Shown: positions 22,713 through 35,339 of the stretch, in pieces | How the letters are laid out: each line of letters starts with the position of its first letter | Position numbering within the stretch: position 1 is the first letter of the stretch | From: Epiperipatus broadwayi | Lineage: Eukaryota > Onychophora > Udeonychophora > Euonychophora > Peripatidae | DNA length: 64,000 bases | Reading direction: 5' to 3' | NCBI GenBank assembly: GCA_028023455.1 | Contig: JAQFVV010006739.1 | Coordinates: 64,001 to 128,000 of the forward strand | Position numbers and translations under genes: made by a program | The notes under the pieces: generated by a model | The model's database searches: none | What the model was told of the DNA's origin: nothing | What the model saw: the letters and a program-made list of their open reading frames with translations, nothing else

Positions 22713-22892
22713 TTATTTGTAAAATAATATAGGCGCTATTACACCTGGGCGCTATTTCACCTAAACGCAAAGCTACTTATTACTTAAAAACAAAATAAAA
22801 TATATTATTCTGCAAGCGGAATAATATATTTTATTTTAAGTAAAAAGTACCTTTGCGTTCAGGTGCAATAGCGCTTAAATTATTTTACAAAT
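22713..22892. mobile_element. Palindromic MITE / fold-back
   Basis: Inverted arms (about 22713-22811 and 22815-22892) meet around a very short centre (TGCAAGCG). Outer TTTGTAAAATAAT and inner AATAAAATATATTATTC are conserved. The left arm contains an extra tandem copy of GGCGCTATTnCACCT, so the arms differ in length. There is no coding capacity. Confidence 0.8.
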
Positions 22893-22894
22893 AT

Positions 22895-24115
22895 ATTTTC
22901 GCACGCAAAAGTTTTTGAGTTAACTTTGAATTACAACGTTAAACTATTATTTATATCTTTGTTTTCAAAATCACTTTATAATAAAATAGAGCGGACTCAT
23001 ATGAATCACCAGTTAATTGGATTTCAAGAGTTAGAAATACCCCTTCACCATGAACTATAATGGCCTAATATTCTTAAATTTTATTTGTAAATTTAATTAA
23101 TCTTAGAATATATGACTAATAACACTGGAAGTTTTGCCCATTCACTAGCAAGGAAAAGTGTAAAATGATGATAATCCTAACGCTTTATCATTATGATATA
23201 TCCCAAATAATCAATGGCTCATATCAGTTCATGTTTTATATGAGATACCATTAAGATACAGAATTAAATATCTTAATTATAAAACTGTATATTTTTATAA
23301 TATAAGCATACACACACACGAAATAGATATTAGCCTTAAGTTGTATTGAACATAAAATATTTTAATACATACTTAATATAATCAATGAAGAAAAATACCA
23401 AATAACATACAATAAACAAATATTATTTTAAGTAGAATACTACATTATCATCCATCCCATTTTAAATAAGAGTAAATATTCCAAATTAATAAGTGACAAA
23501 TGCAGATATATTTAAGTGTTATTGAAGGAAATTAAATGCATTAGTATTATTATTCTTTATTCACACACATTTTTTAAATTTTGCTTTTGATCCCCCCCCC
23601 CCCCGTTTAAATAAAATTCATATAATAAAAATAAATTAGTAACCATATTTCCCTTCCTGGCATTATAAGTTTTTATCTCTTGTAATAATACAAATGTAAA
23701 TAAAGTTATTATAAAACTATAGAATAAAAGAATATATTAAATAAAAATCCATGTTAAACTTTGCTATTCAGTTAATATTACCGATATGTATTCACAACGA
23801 AATTATGTTTTCTTTAAAAAAATGTTCATAAAAAAGCCAAATTTTCACTATGATTAAAATATTATTTTAGTAATAAATTTCACAGAGATAATTTGATAAT
23901 GTTTTTAGTAATAATTTTAGTTCAATATAATATTTAATGTATAAAGTATTGATTTATTTTCGATCTAAATAAATACATAATGACTTAACCATTCATCACA
24001 AGTATTTATTGGGTTTTTTTCCTCAGTGACGAAAGTTTATTCATAAAAAAAAAAAACAGATACAAATACAGTTAAAAAAGGTTTACAAAAAAGTGATTAC
24101 ATGATAAAATGAAAT
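22895..24115. other. AT-rich spacer with poly-C tract
   Basis: No gene recognised. A run of 13 C lies at 23592-23604. Confidence 0.55.
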
Positions 24116-24119
24116 TCAG

Positions 24120-24500
24120 AAACAACATGGTGAAAAGGAGAAGGATACATATGAAAAGGGAAAGGGATGTGGAAAGGGTATGTAATCCAGGCCCAAAAAA
24201 ATCTTTGATTGCAAGTCCAAGACGCACATCCACATTGAGTGAGTGATTGCATGGGATGCAAACATTTAATTGGATTAGTCCTGTGACAGAGGCTGAGAGG
24301 ATGGGAGTTGGAGGATTTCCCAGGTGTCTGTAAGGAGCGGAGGTGGGTCTAGTTTGGTATCTCTGGTTTTGAGAGAGCGAGTTAGGTCCAATAGTTTTTG
24401 ATTCACTGAATGTATTCTCTGGTCTAAAATAATAGCACAGCCAGAGTGCATAGATGAGGAAAACTGATAGTCTGATGGTTGCAAAGACCCTTATTTTGAT
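24120..24500 (-). pseudogene. Relatively GC-rich relic, possible transposon ORF end
   Basis: This block is visibly richer in G+C and in coding-like codons than its surroundings. A 69-codon minus frame (24484-24275) contains QKLLDLTRSL and PPPLLTDTWEIL and lacks AT-driven composition. I do not recognise the family. The compositional contrast resembles the LINE 3' ends at 37500-38155 and 57430-58125, so an old retroelement fragment is the likeliest reading. Confidence 0.35.
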
Positions 24501-24509
24501 GAATCCTCA

Positions 24510-25790
24510 GAGATTGAAGATGGTGTTCTTTTCTTAATTTATTCTTATTCATGCATTACTTTAATATAAAAATATCCATTATATAGATGATTTTGAACAT
24601 GGATTATTTATAATTAAGAATAATATTGGTAGATAATTTACTCATGATAGAATGGTGTTTCTCGAAATCTTCAAAATTCAGCAGTGTATTTATGATTTTT
24701 AATACCAAAAACAATATGTTGATTTCAAATTCCAGAAAATGAAAGGTTTTAAAATAAAACCATTATAAAGTTTTTAGTTTTGATAACTCCTTTTTTAAAA
24801 AAACTTTTCTGTACTCAAAAACAACTGTCTCTTTGACAGCAGAATTAATTATATGTGGACATTAAATGGCCTGTATTTGAACGGAGGTCATTTTCATGAG
24901 AGGCAGTTTCTCATGTTAAAATGATCTGGATTCAAATATAAATCATGTAAATTTGAAAGTTTTCAGTTTGATTTTTTATTTCTAATTATATAGAGTATAA
25001 ATATTTGACAAGAAGAAACAATAGCACATTTTCTTTAAACAATTCTTTTTTTAAAATTTGTTAAACAAAGATATGGGTTTCTTCTTGTAATATTATAAAT
25101 AATTAGATATTTATAATCCAATTATTCAAACTGGAAATTATATGCTCAAATATAATTCTCAACTTTTTTCACACAGAGAGAGGAAAAATAATATTCATAT
25201 TAATGAGTTAAAGGCAAAGAAATATCTATAAGTTAGGGATTAGAAGTGTCTATTAGTTTATGGTTATTTAAACATAAAATGATTATTATATAAATGTTAT
25301 TATGACAGTAAATTTATTATATAGACATGCATCAATCTATCCACTCATGAGAACATTTTTTTGAAAAGAAAAATTTCTACACCATCACCTTGATAGGAAT
25401 ACAACCCTATCATAGTATATATAAAAAATTCACAGACTTCAACTGATTGAATATAGCTAAGCCATAAATAATTACTTAAAAGAATAAAAGACTTTTACAT
25501 TTCCCCATTTTATGAAAATTTAAGTGACAGCTTTTTGCTTTTCAACATAATAATTTTAAGTTTCTTTACATATAAGGCTTTTTAAATGACACCATTACTA
25601 AATTCCATGCTATTTTTAATTTTGAATATTTTTTAAGCTAACATTTATTTTCCTATTTATGATCCAATTAGCTTATTCTATTTTAATTAATACAGATGAG
25701 AATCTTTAATAAAATCTTCCTTCCTATTTCTCTCTCTCTCTTGCTCTCTCTTTCTCTTTTCAGAAATCTATTCTTTGACATATCATACCA
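24510..25790. other. AT-rich spacer with a CT-rich tract
   Basis: No gene recognised. A pyrimidine (CT)n-like tract lies at about 25728-25762. Confidence 0.55.
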
Positions 25791-25834
25791 TTTACAACTT
25801 TCTTAAATATTTTATCAATACTATTTATTTATAT

Positions 25835-25879
25835 CAAAACTAACAGTTTCGACTGTTCTGCAGTCATCATCAGAGCTCT
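25835..25879 (-). ncRNA. Hammerhead-like motif of a second family
   Basis: On the minus strand: CTGATGA (complement of 25867-25873), one unpaired U, a 5-bp stem II hairpin GACTG-CAGAA-CAGTC, then GAAAC (complement of 25846-25850) and TGTTA. The flanks AGAGCT and AGTTTT can pair over six positions with two G-U pairs as stem I. This is the hammerhead order, but the bulged U at the base of stem II and the minimal stem III (C-G, A-U around one U) are weak points. No mobile-element boundary was found around it. Confidence 0.5.
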
Positions 25880-25884
25880 TTACA

Positions 25885-27640
25885 ATTCTATTTCTAAAAA
25901 CTCAAATTCTTTGCTAAAGTGTTCTAAATTACCTTATATTCATTATTTATATTTCTATTGTAGGATTAATTTTCATCATCATCATATTATATATAAATAG
26001 TCATATATATGATTTAAAAATGATCATATGTGAATGCTATGATTACCCATGTGAAATATGATAATGATATTTATCTAAATATACTTTAATACATTGTACA
26101 GGCTTAAACCTGCATTTATATATGTAATATATGCTTCCAACTCTTGCTCTTCCAATTCTTTTTTTTTAAATATTTATATGATGAGACTAAAGTTTTAATT
26201 GTTTTAATACAACAAATATTATTTATTTTCAATGTGGCATCAATCTACAAATAAAAAAGTAAAATATAAAATAAAAATAAAAGATAAAGTTAAAAATGAC
26301 AACCTAATGCAAAAAACAATTAAAATAAATAACCACAAAGTGAACTGGATATGTAATGAAAAAATGAAAGTATAATTAAAAAAACAACTATAAAATAATA
26401 AAAAAAGTTATTAAATATTATAATTGAATGTTATAAAATTGTGAAATAACCTATCTGCTTTTAATTATACAAAGAATATTGATGTGAAACAGCTTTATGA
26501 AGGAATTTTTTAATTTCAACATTAAATCTCCATTCTCACTCATTCCTCATTATAACATCCAAAATATGCTGAAAATGTAAATAAATTAAAATTTTACTAT
26601 TTATTGTTATTTATAGTTTGTATATATTAGAATATTTTTCATACACTACATAAACATTTTATTAATAACAATAGAACAATTTAAAATACAGAATATGCTT
26701 CCATTTATATCAATGCAAAATTTCTATATAAACCTCATTAAAACAATAAGTCAAAATAATCTTTGAAATTTTGTCCACATAATAGAACTTTTAACATTAG
26801 AAATGTTTCGATTAGTAATAGTTATTTGTAATTAAATTAACAAAAATAATGGAAAGAAAAATTAATTTTCAAATCTCAATTAAAATTTTAATCATTTCAA
26901 ATAATTATATATTTTTTTCCTTCAAAGAAAACTATAATATATATACATTGCTGCTTCCTAAAAGAATCATTAAAGATAATTATTTAGAATAAAGTAAAAT
27001 TATACAGTGCAGTAAAAAAAAATCTGTAAAAATGATTATACATTTGATAGCACGTTTGATAATGTAAGAAATAGGCCGAACACATTTTCAATCAATTGAC
27101 CAAAACATTTTTTTATCTTATTCAGAAGAGCATTGATCCAGAAACCTGTAGTTCTTAAAGTTTGCATTTCTATTATGGCACTAATTTTGCAGCAATATTA
27201 TTATTTTATTTTGTATTGAAGTTATTAAAATATTACTTTCCCTAAAATAATTATGTTGATATCTCTTATTCACCATTAATTATTTTCAACACTAATGATA
27301 AGTACATAATTGGGGGACATCAAATTTATATATACTTTTATTTATTAATATTACATATTGGTAGAATTTAGATGTATATAAATTATGTACGTGAATTAAT
27401 TTCGCAAAAAAATGGTGATGCTAAAGTATTTAGAAAAAAATATTGTAATTTTATTTTTTATTCTTGTTTCATTTCAGCTTAACACCCTAAAAAATTAGAG
27501 CAATTTGTAATAAATTTGTGTTCAAATATACATATGTTAAAATACTTTTCTTAATCTTAAAAAGTTAAGAAAACTTGTTGATCACTCTAGGCAATTGAGA
27601 ATATTTGATTATTATCGAAGTTTTCATATAAATAAATTAT
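25885..27640. other. AT-rich spacer
   Basis: No gene recognised. At 27108-27180 (minus) a piece containing CATTGATCCAGAAAC matches 16258-16330 and is probably a decayed SINE head. Confidence 0.55.
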
Positions 27641-27648
27641 TTTAAGTG

Positions 27649-27750
27649 TTTTTTTTTTTCATATGTCAAAGCATCGGCCGGGAAGCGAACTCGCGACACT
27701 GCTTGCAAGGCAGCTGCGCTAACCTCTCGGCTACCAACGATTGAGTACAA
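27649..27750 (-). mobile_element. tRNA-derived SINE S1 (minus strand)
   Basis: Read on the minus strand it has the A box TAGCCGAGAGG, an anticodon arm GCTGCCTTGCAAGCAGT (loop reading TGC), the B box-like AGTTCGCTTCC, the tail CTTTGACATATGA and poly-A (poly-T at 27649-27659 on the plus strand). It lacks the extra segment of the copies at 13677 and 17890, so it is closest to a normal tRNA length. The acceptor ends do not pair fully, so I call it a SINE, not a tRNA gene. Confidence 0.85.
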
Positions 27751-27759
27751 GTATAAATT

Positions 27760-29620
27760 CATATATTTAAATTTAAAATAATGTACAAAATAAGTAAACA
27801 TTTAATTCAAAGTTGGGTTTATTGCTCTTTTTTTTTGTTGTTTTGCTTCATAAAAATACCGAAATAATAACGAAGAATAAATTTACCTTATGCAGTTTTG
27901 TATTTCAATTATATTTATTTAATTATTAAAGATTTATAAAATACAAGTAATAGAAATACTGTATTAATTAATTTTCATACATATTAATGAAAATTAATTT
28001 AGTGTGAGAAATAGCTGCCTAAATACTTTTTTTAATAAAGTTGCAAATTTCGAAGTTTTATTATTCTTTTGTTTAAAAATAATCTAATTTATAAAGTTAT
28101 TTGACAAATGTGTTAAAAGTAATATGCATTTTATTAAAAGATTTTAAAATCATGAATATAAACAAATCCTTGCATTAAAAATTTAAGTGCATCAAATTAT
28201 TATTATAATTACAGTACTAGTAATATTATTGTTTTTCATTAATGTCAATTATATTTTCAAACATATATAGACACTTCGCTAATACTTAGTACAATAATGA
28301 TTAGAGATTATGGGATAATTAGAAATAAATGATAAACTATTTTTGAAGATTGTTGAATAGAACCTGCCAACTCTATAGTGAATTAAAAGATGAGTTAAAT
28401 AAATATTAATTCATTGTAAATATTCTTCCATCATCATTGTTAATTATATGTTAAAGGCAGTTCTCTCACTCAGGATCAGACCTCTCAAAAAATATGGTTG
28501 TTTCCTCTTTATGATTTCACTACAATGTATAGTCCCCATTAGCATATTCTTCATTTTTCCTTTTCTTTTAAATGCATTGCCATTCCAATTATCTTTCTCT
28601 TCATAATTTTTTCCAAAAAAAATGTTTTTTCATTTACTTTTTTCGGCAACTACTATATTGCTAATCTTCTTTTCCATTATCTTCTCAATCCATATCTGTG
28701 AATTCTCCAAGCTTTTTTTTGTTAATTATTTACTATAATGCTATAAACAAAACATTTAATAAACTTTTATATATATATAATTAAAATGGTCCACAGAATA
28801 ACCATTTATTCTTTTCAATTAAAAGTTTATTTATTCAATGCCATTTTTATTTTAAATTCTTTAAAGCTACTTCCATCATTCCTTAACCAAAGTCTCAGAT
28901 ATTGAAAATATTAATCTACTTTTTGTTCAATGTTTACTTTCTTTTTTGTTAATTATCTTTTTTTATTATTAGCATTTATTTGTATTTATTAAAAATTTAT
29001 TTATTACAACAATGAAAATCTGTTCCCATTTTAGGAATTAAAAATTTGTTTATATCATAATATTAAATATACATGCTCATGTTGGGTGAATACATGATAA
29101 ATCTCATTCAGAAGTTTAGTATTTTTATATACCATAAAATCTTAAGAGTTCATCATCGAGTTTAAATAATGTCAGTCTTTCAAATTTTGCATTATTTTTA
29201 AAAGATAAAATAAGACTGCAAATATAAATTTCTTTCAACTTTATAAGAAAGGTCATGTGTATATAATGATTAATACATAGCTGGACATGTGTATGACTTG
29301 AGTTCAATTCTGAGTAAAACTGGAAATTTGTTTAAATTCCAAGCAAACTTAAATCTTCTTTCAGATAGTTGATACATTATCATTCAATTATTGGTTGGTA
29401 AATTATTAAGCATTTAGCTAAATATTAGCTTGAGATTAAAAGTTATGGTTAATCTGAGTTTTTCATACAAAAATTGTTCTACTGTATGTAAAATAAGAAG
29501 CAGTTTTCACTATGAATAAAGCTACTATCATATTCCCAACAGATCTGTGCTCACTGTTTTTTTAATTCTATTATAAAGCAGACCAAGGCAATGAATGTGG
29601 CTCTAGGTGTTACTAACTCT
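27760..29620. other. AT-rich spacer
   Basis: No gene recognised. A weak tRNA-like patch (TTGAGTTCAATTCTGAG, near 29297-29315) may be another decayed SINE head. Confidence 0.55.
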
Positions 29621-29624
29621 TTTG

Positions 29625-29683
29625 GTATATATATATATATATCTTCGTTTTAACATATATAATATATATATATATATATATAT
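29625..29683. repeat. (TA)n microsatellite
   Basis: Two TA arrays separated by about 20 nt lie immediately before the RTE relic. Confidence 0.9.
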
Positions 29684-30833
29684 GTTGTTAATAGATGTAA
29701 TACAGGAAGATATGATCAATTAATGAGATGTAAAATACAAGTTAATGCAAAACTAAAAACAAGAGTTATTAAAAAAAATAATATTAAGAGTTGATATTTC
29801 TATATTCAGAAACACTCCAGTTTAATTTACATTAAAAATTACAAATCATTTTAAAATATTAATATATTTGGAAGATGGTTTAGGCTTTAATAAAATCAAT
29901 AGGAAGATAATTTATATAAGATTAAGAACTGTAATAAAAATAGCTTATACAAAAAGCAAAAAAATACTAATAAATTTCTCACTAAAACAAGGATAATGTA
30001 TAAAAAAAAAAAATTTAAAAATGCAACCATTTAAAGAACTGAATATTTAGAGTTTTGTAAAATGATAAGAAAAATAGTTAATTACATTATAAGAAATATA
30101 ATTATGACTGGGCAAGGAAAATTATAGAAGAGAAGTCTCAAAACAATGTATTGGGATTGAAAGGAAAGTTATTTCTGCAATGAGAATAAAATATGGAGAT
30201 CTATAAAAAATAATATAGTAATAAAGAACAAAACAAGTATTCCCTATGGATATTACATCTTCTGAATTGTCCAGCATTTCAAATGAAGAAGTGAGACATG
30301 CAATTAAATCTATGAAGAAGGGGAAAAAACTCTAGAAAACCAAGGGATACTTGAAAAAAAAAAGCAAATGGAGAAATATAAAAATTGTTGCCAAAATTAT
30401 ATACCAAATGTGTAAATGATTTAAGAAAGATGATAAAGAAGATGTTAGAAATTACAGATCTATCAACTTTTTATCAATTCTACACAAATTTTAGTATTAT
30501 GGCAACAATTCATCTACAGTGAACTTTGAATTTTAATCATCCAAAAAAATAAATTAGATTCTAAAAGTTGTTTTAGCAAAGTGGATCACATCCAAATTTT
30601 GAGAGAAGTTATATTTGTTGATTATGAAATGGCATTTGATTCTATAAGCATTTCTATAGTGATTAAAGCATTGATTCATCTAGACATAGTCCCAGGATAT
30701 TATAATCTAAAAACATATTTACCAAAATGCAATAGCAATGATTGGATTACATTATGATACTAAGAGGATTAACATTAAGAAGGTTGTATGATAGAATGAT
30801 TGTATATCTATAAAATTTTTATAGCAGTTTTAC

Positions 30834-31775
30834 AAGAAGTATTTTAAATAAGCATTTATTTTTATAGAGTCTGTATATAATTGTAATTACATTCATATCG
30901 GCCTTTCAAGCCAATTGTGCAAATGCTTTGCGAGTGTTAAATAATAAATGAATACCCTCTGACCAATACAAGATATAGAATTTATGCAGGAATAAAAAGA
31001 ATCCCTCTTATTCCTACGACTCAAATATTTATATATGAGCAAATCTGAAGTACTGGCACAGAAGGCGTGATGATAGAACGGTCACTTTAAATTACTATAT
31101 ACAATGTCTAAATAAATGATGCTGATGAAATTTTCTAGAATTTACTAAACATCATTCCAACTGAAACTTAATCATATATATAAATAAACATTTATTTTTA
31201 TAGTGTCTGTATATAATTGTAATTACATTCATATCGGCCTTTCAAGCCAATTGTGCAAATGCTTTGCGAGTGTTAAATAATAAATGAATACCCTCTGACC
31301 AATACAAGATATAGAATTTATGCAGGAATAAAAAGAATCCCTCTTATTCCTACGACTCGGTATTCATTTATTATTTAACACTCGCAAAGCGTTTGCACAA
31401 TTGGCTTGAAAGGCCGATATGAATGTAATTACAATTATATACAGACACTATAAAAATAAATGTTTATTTATATATATGATTAAGTTTCAGTTGGAATGAT
31501 GTTTAGTAAATTCTAGAAAATTTCATCAGCATCATTTATTCAGACATTGTATATAGTAATTTAAAGTGACCGTTCTATCGTCACGCCTTGTGGGCCAGTA
31601 CTTCAGATTTGTTCATATATAAATATTTGAGTCGTAGGAATAAGAGGGATTCTTTTTATTCCTGCATAAATTCTATATCTTGTATTGGTCAGAGGGTATT
31701 CATTTATTATTTAACACTCGCAAAGTGTTTGCACAATTGGCTTGAAAGGCCGATATGAATGTAAGAAGTATTTTA
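30834..31775 (-). mobile_element. Composite fold-back element (family U) with 13-bp TSD
   Basis: Exact 13-bp repeats, AAGAAGTATTTTA (30834-30846 and 31763-31775), flank the body 30847-31762. A roughly 334-bp unit U (30847-31180) is followed by the start of a second direct copy (31181 to about 31350). The sequence then inverts near 31350-31361 and runs back through a partial unit and a near-complete inverted unit to 31762. The right end is cut about 42 nt short of unit start, so one end is truncated. The layout of tandem plus inverted copies with one truncated end and a long TSD is what Penelope-like elements produce. No protein is encoded. Unit copies differ at only a few sites, so it is much younger than the RTE relic it sits in. 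Confidence 0.8.
31115..31156 (+). other. Hammerhead-like half motif in unit U
   Basis: AATGATG (31115-31121) and CATCATT (31150-31156) form a perfect 7-bp helix directly around CTGATGA (31122-31128) and an AATT-TTCTAG-AATT hairpin. The GAAAC and NUH part is replaced by TACTAAA. The inverted copy near 31495-31545 has the same changes. It is either a degenerate hammerhead or a chance resemblance. Confidence 0.35.
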
Positions 31776-32049
31776 TGGATTAAAGTGGCAAACCAAAAAA
31801 GTTAAAATAGATGGTGATTCTTTAGGTCATTTACAGTTTGCAGAAGATGTGATTGTTTATACAAATAATGTTTCAAATCTTCAGGAACTATTGCAAGAGT
31901 TATCAGTTAAATATAAGAAAGTAGGAGTGAAGATAATGTTCAATGGATTTACGCATAAGAAAATACAATCATAAATTAGAAGTTAACACTTAGTTTTGTG
32001 AGATTATTAATACAAATGGGAATATAATGGATGAAAGTTTAATTTACAA

Positions 32050-34215
32050 ATATCATTTAATTCATAAAAAAAATTATTACTAGTCACCTTTCTTTCTTGC
32101 TTCTTCAAAATTTTCAATGTAACTGCTAAATTCATTTCATAAAGTGTATTTTCAAGTCAATAAAACAAATTATATTTTCATCTTTTTTGTAGAAATAGTT
32201 CTCATCATTCCACTATATCTCTTGTTTCTTTAAAACAAATAGTAGCAAATCTATTACAAATGAAGCTGCATATGAAATTATATATATTGTTTAAAAGTCA
32301 TTATGATTAAGCTGCATGAAGCATTTCTTGTAAATTATATGATAGCTGTAAAAAACAGTCTAAGGCCCGCTTTCTTGAGAGATAAATTACATCACCAATT
32401 CTCTCAGACTTCCTCCCAAACTTTAAGTAATTCAACTGGTGCTCTTTCAGTTTTCTTCCCAGCTATTGTTTTATATTTTCAGCTCAACCAAATATTAAAT
32501 TATTTCATTCTTATTTACATTATGTAAATGAGCAATTATTAATACTTTCATGCAAATCTGTTTCACATTCTCCTATTATTTTCATTACATTTGACCAGTT
32601 TTATTAATCTATCTTCTTTGCTTCAATTGTGTTTTATTTCTATAAATAAAATTTCCCTATTAAAAAAATTCTATTTTAATATTTATTATATTAAATACTT
32701 CCTTTTTTTATTACATTTGTATATAGTGTTACCATTTTCATATCTTGATTTACTTCTATCTATTAAAATATATACATATTCCTTTTTTTTTTAGCATTTT
32801 ACTAATCATTCATTATTACAAAAGGCTTCTTTATTTTTCTCAATAATTTGAGTTTCAAGAGTGAATTAAATTTATCATAAATATTTCCTTATGTTTTATT
32901 TGAATTTATATTATTATTTAGCCTATTATTTTATCAACTTTATGCACAAAACATTTGAAATTTATCTGTAATCTACCATTATTAATACCCCTCCTCCCAA
33001 ACTAAGAATTTTTAATACTCTTAAGTTTTAATTTCAATTAACAAATTATGGTCTAAATCTACATTAGCTCCATAATATGCAAAAAACCTTTATAAATAAC
33101 TATTCTTTGAATTATCATATAATCAAATCAAAATTCGTTACCAATTCCTTACACTTTCCACAATTAATGTAAATTCTTATCACACGATTTTTAATTAAAT
33201 GGTATTCATTATTAAAATATATATTTTATTTACAATTAAATATTCTCTCAAATTTACTATAATTCACAAACTTTTACAATCATGTCTTCTTTAAATTTAT
33301 CACAGTTATGCAATGCTACATTATTATTACAGAAATTTTTTATATTCAGTTTTAATTTTGATAAGTCAGAGTATTACATTAACTTTCAAACTTATCAACA
33401 ACAATTTGTTATTGATTAATTGATATTAATAATATTCTCTTTTGTTATTGATTCTAAAATAAAATCAATTTCATTACAATTGCTTTTATTACCAGAACAG
33501 CAAACAATATTTAATCTTTCATTCTTCTTTATTTTCTCACGCACAAGACTTTCTTTTACAACAATGTCTGACTTTTTTCTATTCACTTGATATCTTCATA
33601 TTTTTAAAATTTTGATTATTAATTGTAATAATATATTTTAGATCTAAACATGTTGACATCTTAAAAGATTTAAAAGAACAATGCTTTATTTAGAAAGTGA
33701 TGAGAGAAATGTTCAAATCTAAAAAGTTTTATGAAGATTTTATTTTGCATTTAATTACAATTTTTTAAAATTAGACTTGTGGGTTTAAATCAAGGAATCA
33801 TTGCAGAAATTCATATCCTGAGGAATATTTTTTCAATCAACAATTATTTTGCAACATCTTATTAAAAGTTTTTCTTCTCTTCAAATTCAAGTTTTATAAA
33901 ACACCATATAAAATTTATCTGGTTTATCAGTTTAAAATAAATAAATGTCTATTAAATTTAATTATCATACACCTGATCAAATAGGTTATTTTGATTATTA
34001 CTATGTATTAAAGAAATTTTTATACTGTAAGTTAAATACCATGTAATTAACTATTTAAAAATAAATGAATTTCTAATTTATCAAGTAACAAAAAATAAAT
34101 TCAATAATAATTAAATTTTTCAAATTTGATTTTTTTTTAAAAAAAGAAGAGAATATATATATATATATATAATTAATTAACATTTTTTAAATATTTTTTT
34201 CAAAAGTCAACAACT
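32050..34215. other. AT-rich spacer
   Basis: No gene recognised. Open frames at 32303-32527 and 32591-32794 have no domain. A short TA run lies at 34156-34171. Confidence 0.55.
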
Positions 34216-34221
34216 TCATCA

Positions 34222-34370
34222 TTGTTTAACGTGAATAAGTATTTCATATATAGCAAAAATAACTCTAAATGCCTAGCATGGTTTAAAGGCTTCTCAAATT
34301 CAGATATGAAGACTCTCCTGGAATACCTAGAACCATTCATAGCCCCTGAAAAAAAAATTCTTAACAGAGA
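34222..34370 (+). pseudogene. Possible PIF/Harbinger transposase scrap
   Basis: A short frame reads FKGFSNSDMKTLLEYLEPFI followed by APEKK and NRDI. This resembles the N-terminal signature of Harbinger-type nucleases (F-x-R-M/S...F-x2-LL...P-x-I...R-x-x-I). The catalytic DDE part is not visible downstream. The call rests on a single motif and is tentative. Confidence 0.3.
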
Positions 34371-34404
34371 CATATGCTGTTATTATATATTTTATTATAT
34401 TTAG

Positions 34405-35335
34405 TTTATTTAAATAATTTCATTTATATTTTCATTATAATACAAAATATGTAAAAAAAAAAATACAAATATTATAGGGGTCATGAAATATAAAACACAA
34501 AATTTATGAATAATAATTAGAAAAGAGATTTTAATAGCAATTTAATGTAATGGATGTGTTTGAATATTGCTACAAAATAAATCAAGATTGGGTTAAATAT
34601 TTGACACATACATTCTTAGATTTTGATAAACAAGATCTAATCTTATTTTTAAATAGTAATAGTAATGAAAATTCAGTTTAGCAAATGTATGTAGATGTAA
34701 GTGGAACCAGAATATTTAAGATTGTGTTTACCAATGAAGGATATTTTTTTTGTCACTGGATCCAAAATTATGACAAATCCTTATGAGATAACTTCAGTGG
34801 AATGCTAAATTTTAAGGAAGGAGCACATGATGTTCTTATCCAATCATATTATTTAAGATAAAACATTTTTTTAAAAAAAAATCATCAAATTTGTGATGTA
34901 ATTAATTATTATTATTTTACTTTCTGCTGATAATAAAATATTATTTTCTTCAAAAAATTCATGGAGAAAAAGCAATTTTTTCTGTTTTACTATTTCTAAA
35001 ACTTTTATACTATGCAGAAAGTTTATTATGAAATACTTGCAATATTATATTTAAGGTTAATATATTTTTACTTTTTCCTTGTCGAGAAAAAAGCAATTTA
35101 TTTATTTTTTTGAAAAAATCCATCAATTTGATCAGAAAAATGAGATGCTAATCTGGTATATTTACTAAAAAGAAAAAAATCATAATTCATCCATTAATAT
35201 TAAATTCTTTTTAGAACTACAAGATATGCATGTTTTGCAAAAAAAAAAAAAATTCATAAAACTTGTATTAGAAGCATTATTTTTTATGTAATTAACTATT
35301 GTGAAAATATCTGATAATACATGAGTAAATGATTC
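34405..35335. other. AT-rich spacer, possible tail of the hAT relic
   Basis: Minus-strand translation shows isolated hAT-like fragments such as FSDQIDGFFQK (about 35090-35125), which could continue the transposase relic at 35340-35970. Below about 34900 I recognise nothing. Confidence 0.4.
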
Positions 35336-35339
35336 TTTC

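Larger units (their letters stand above)
29690..32045 (+). mobile_element. RTE relic 2, interrupted by a fold-back insertion
   Basis: It aligns by eye along its length to the better RTE copy: 29690-29830 to 50400-50550 (end of the endonuclease region), 30245-30310 to 50998-51060, 30600-30700 to 51500-51610 (RT motif A region, GAAATGGCATTTGATTCTAT), and 31776-32040 to 51780-52060 (TTTGCAGAAGATGTGATTGT at 31838-31857, a FAEDV-like catalytic block). Stops and frameshifts are frequent and the 3' end is missing or unrecognisable after about 32045. The 916-bp fold-back at 30847-31762 splits it. Confidence 0.75.

Noticed and set aside
27649-27750. Functional tRNA gene with a TGC anticodon
   Set aside because: The A and B boxes are present, but the acceptor ends do not pair fully and the unit continues into the SINE tail and poly-A.
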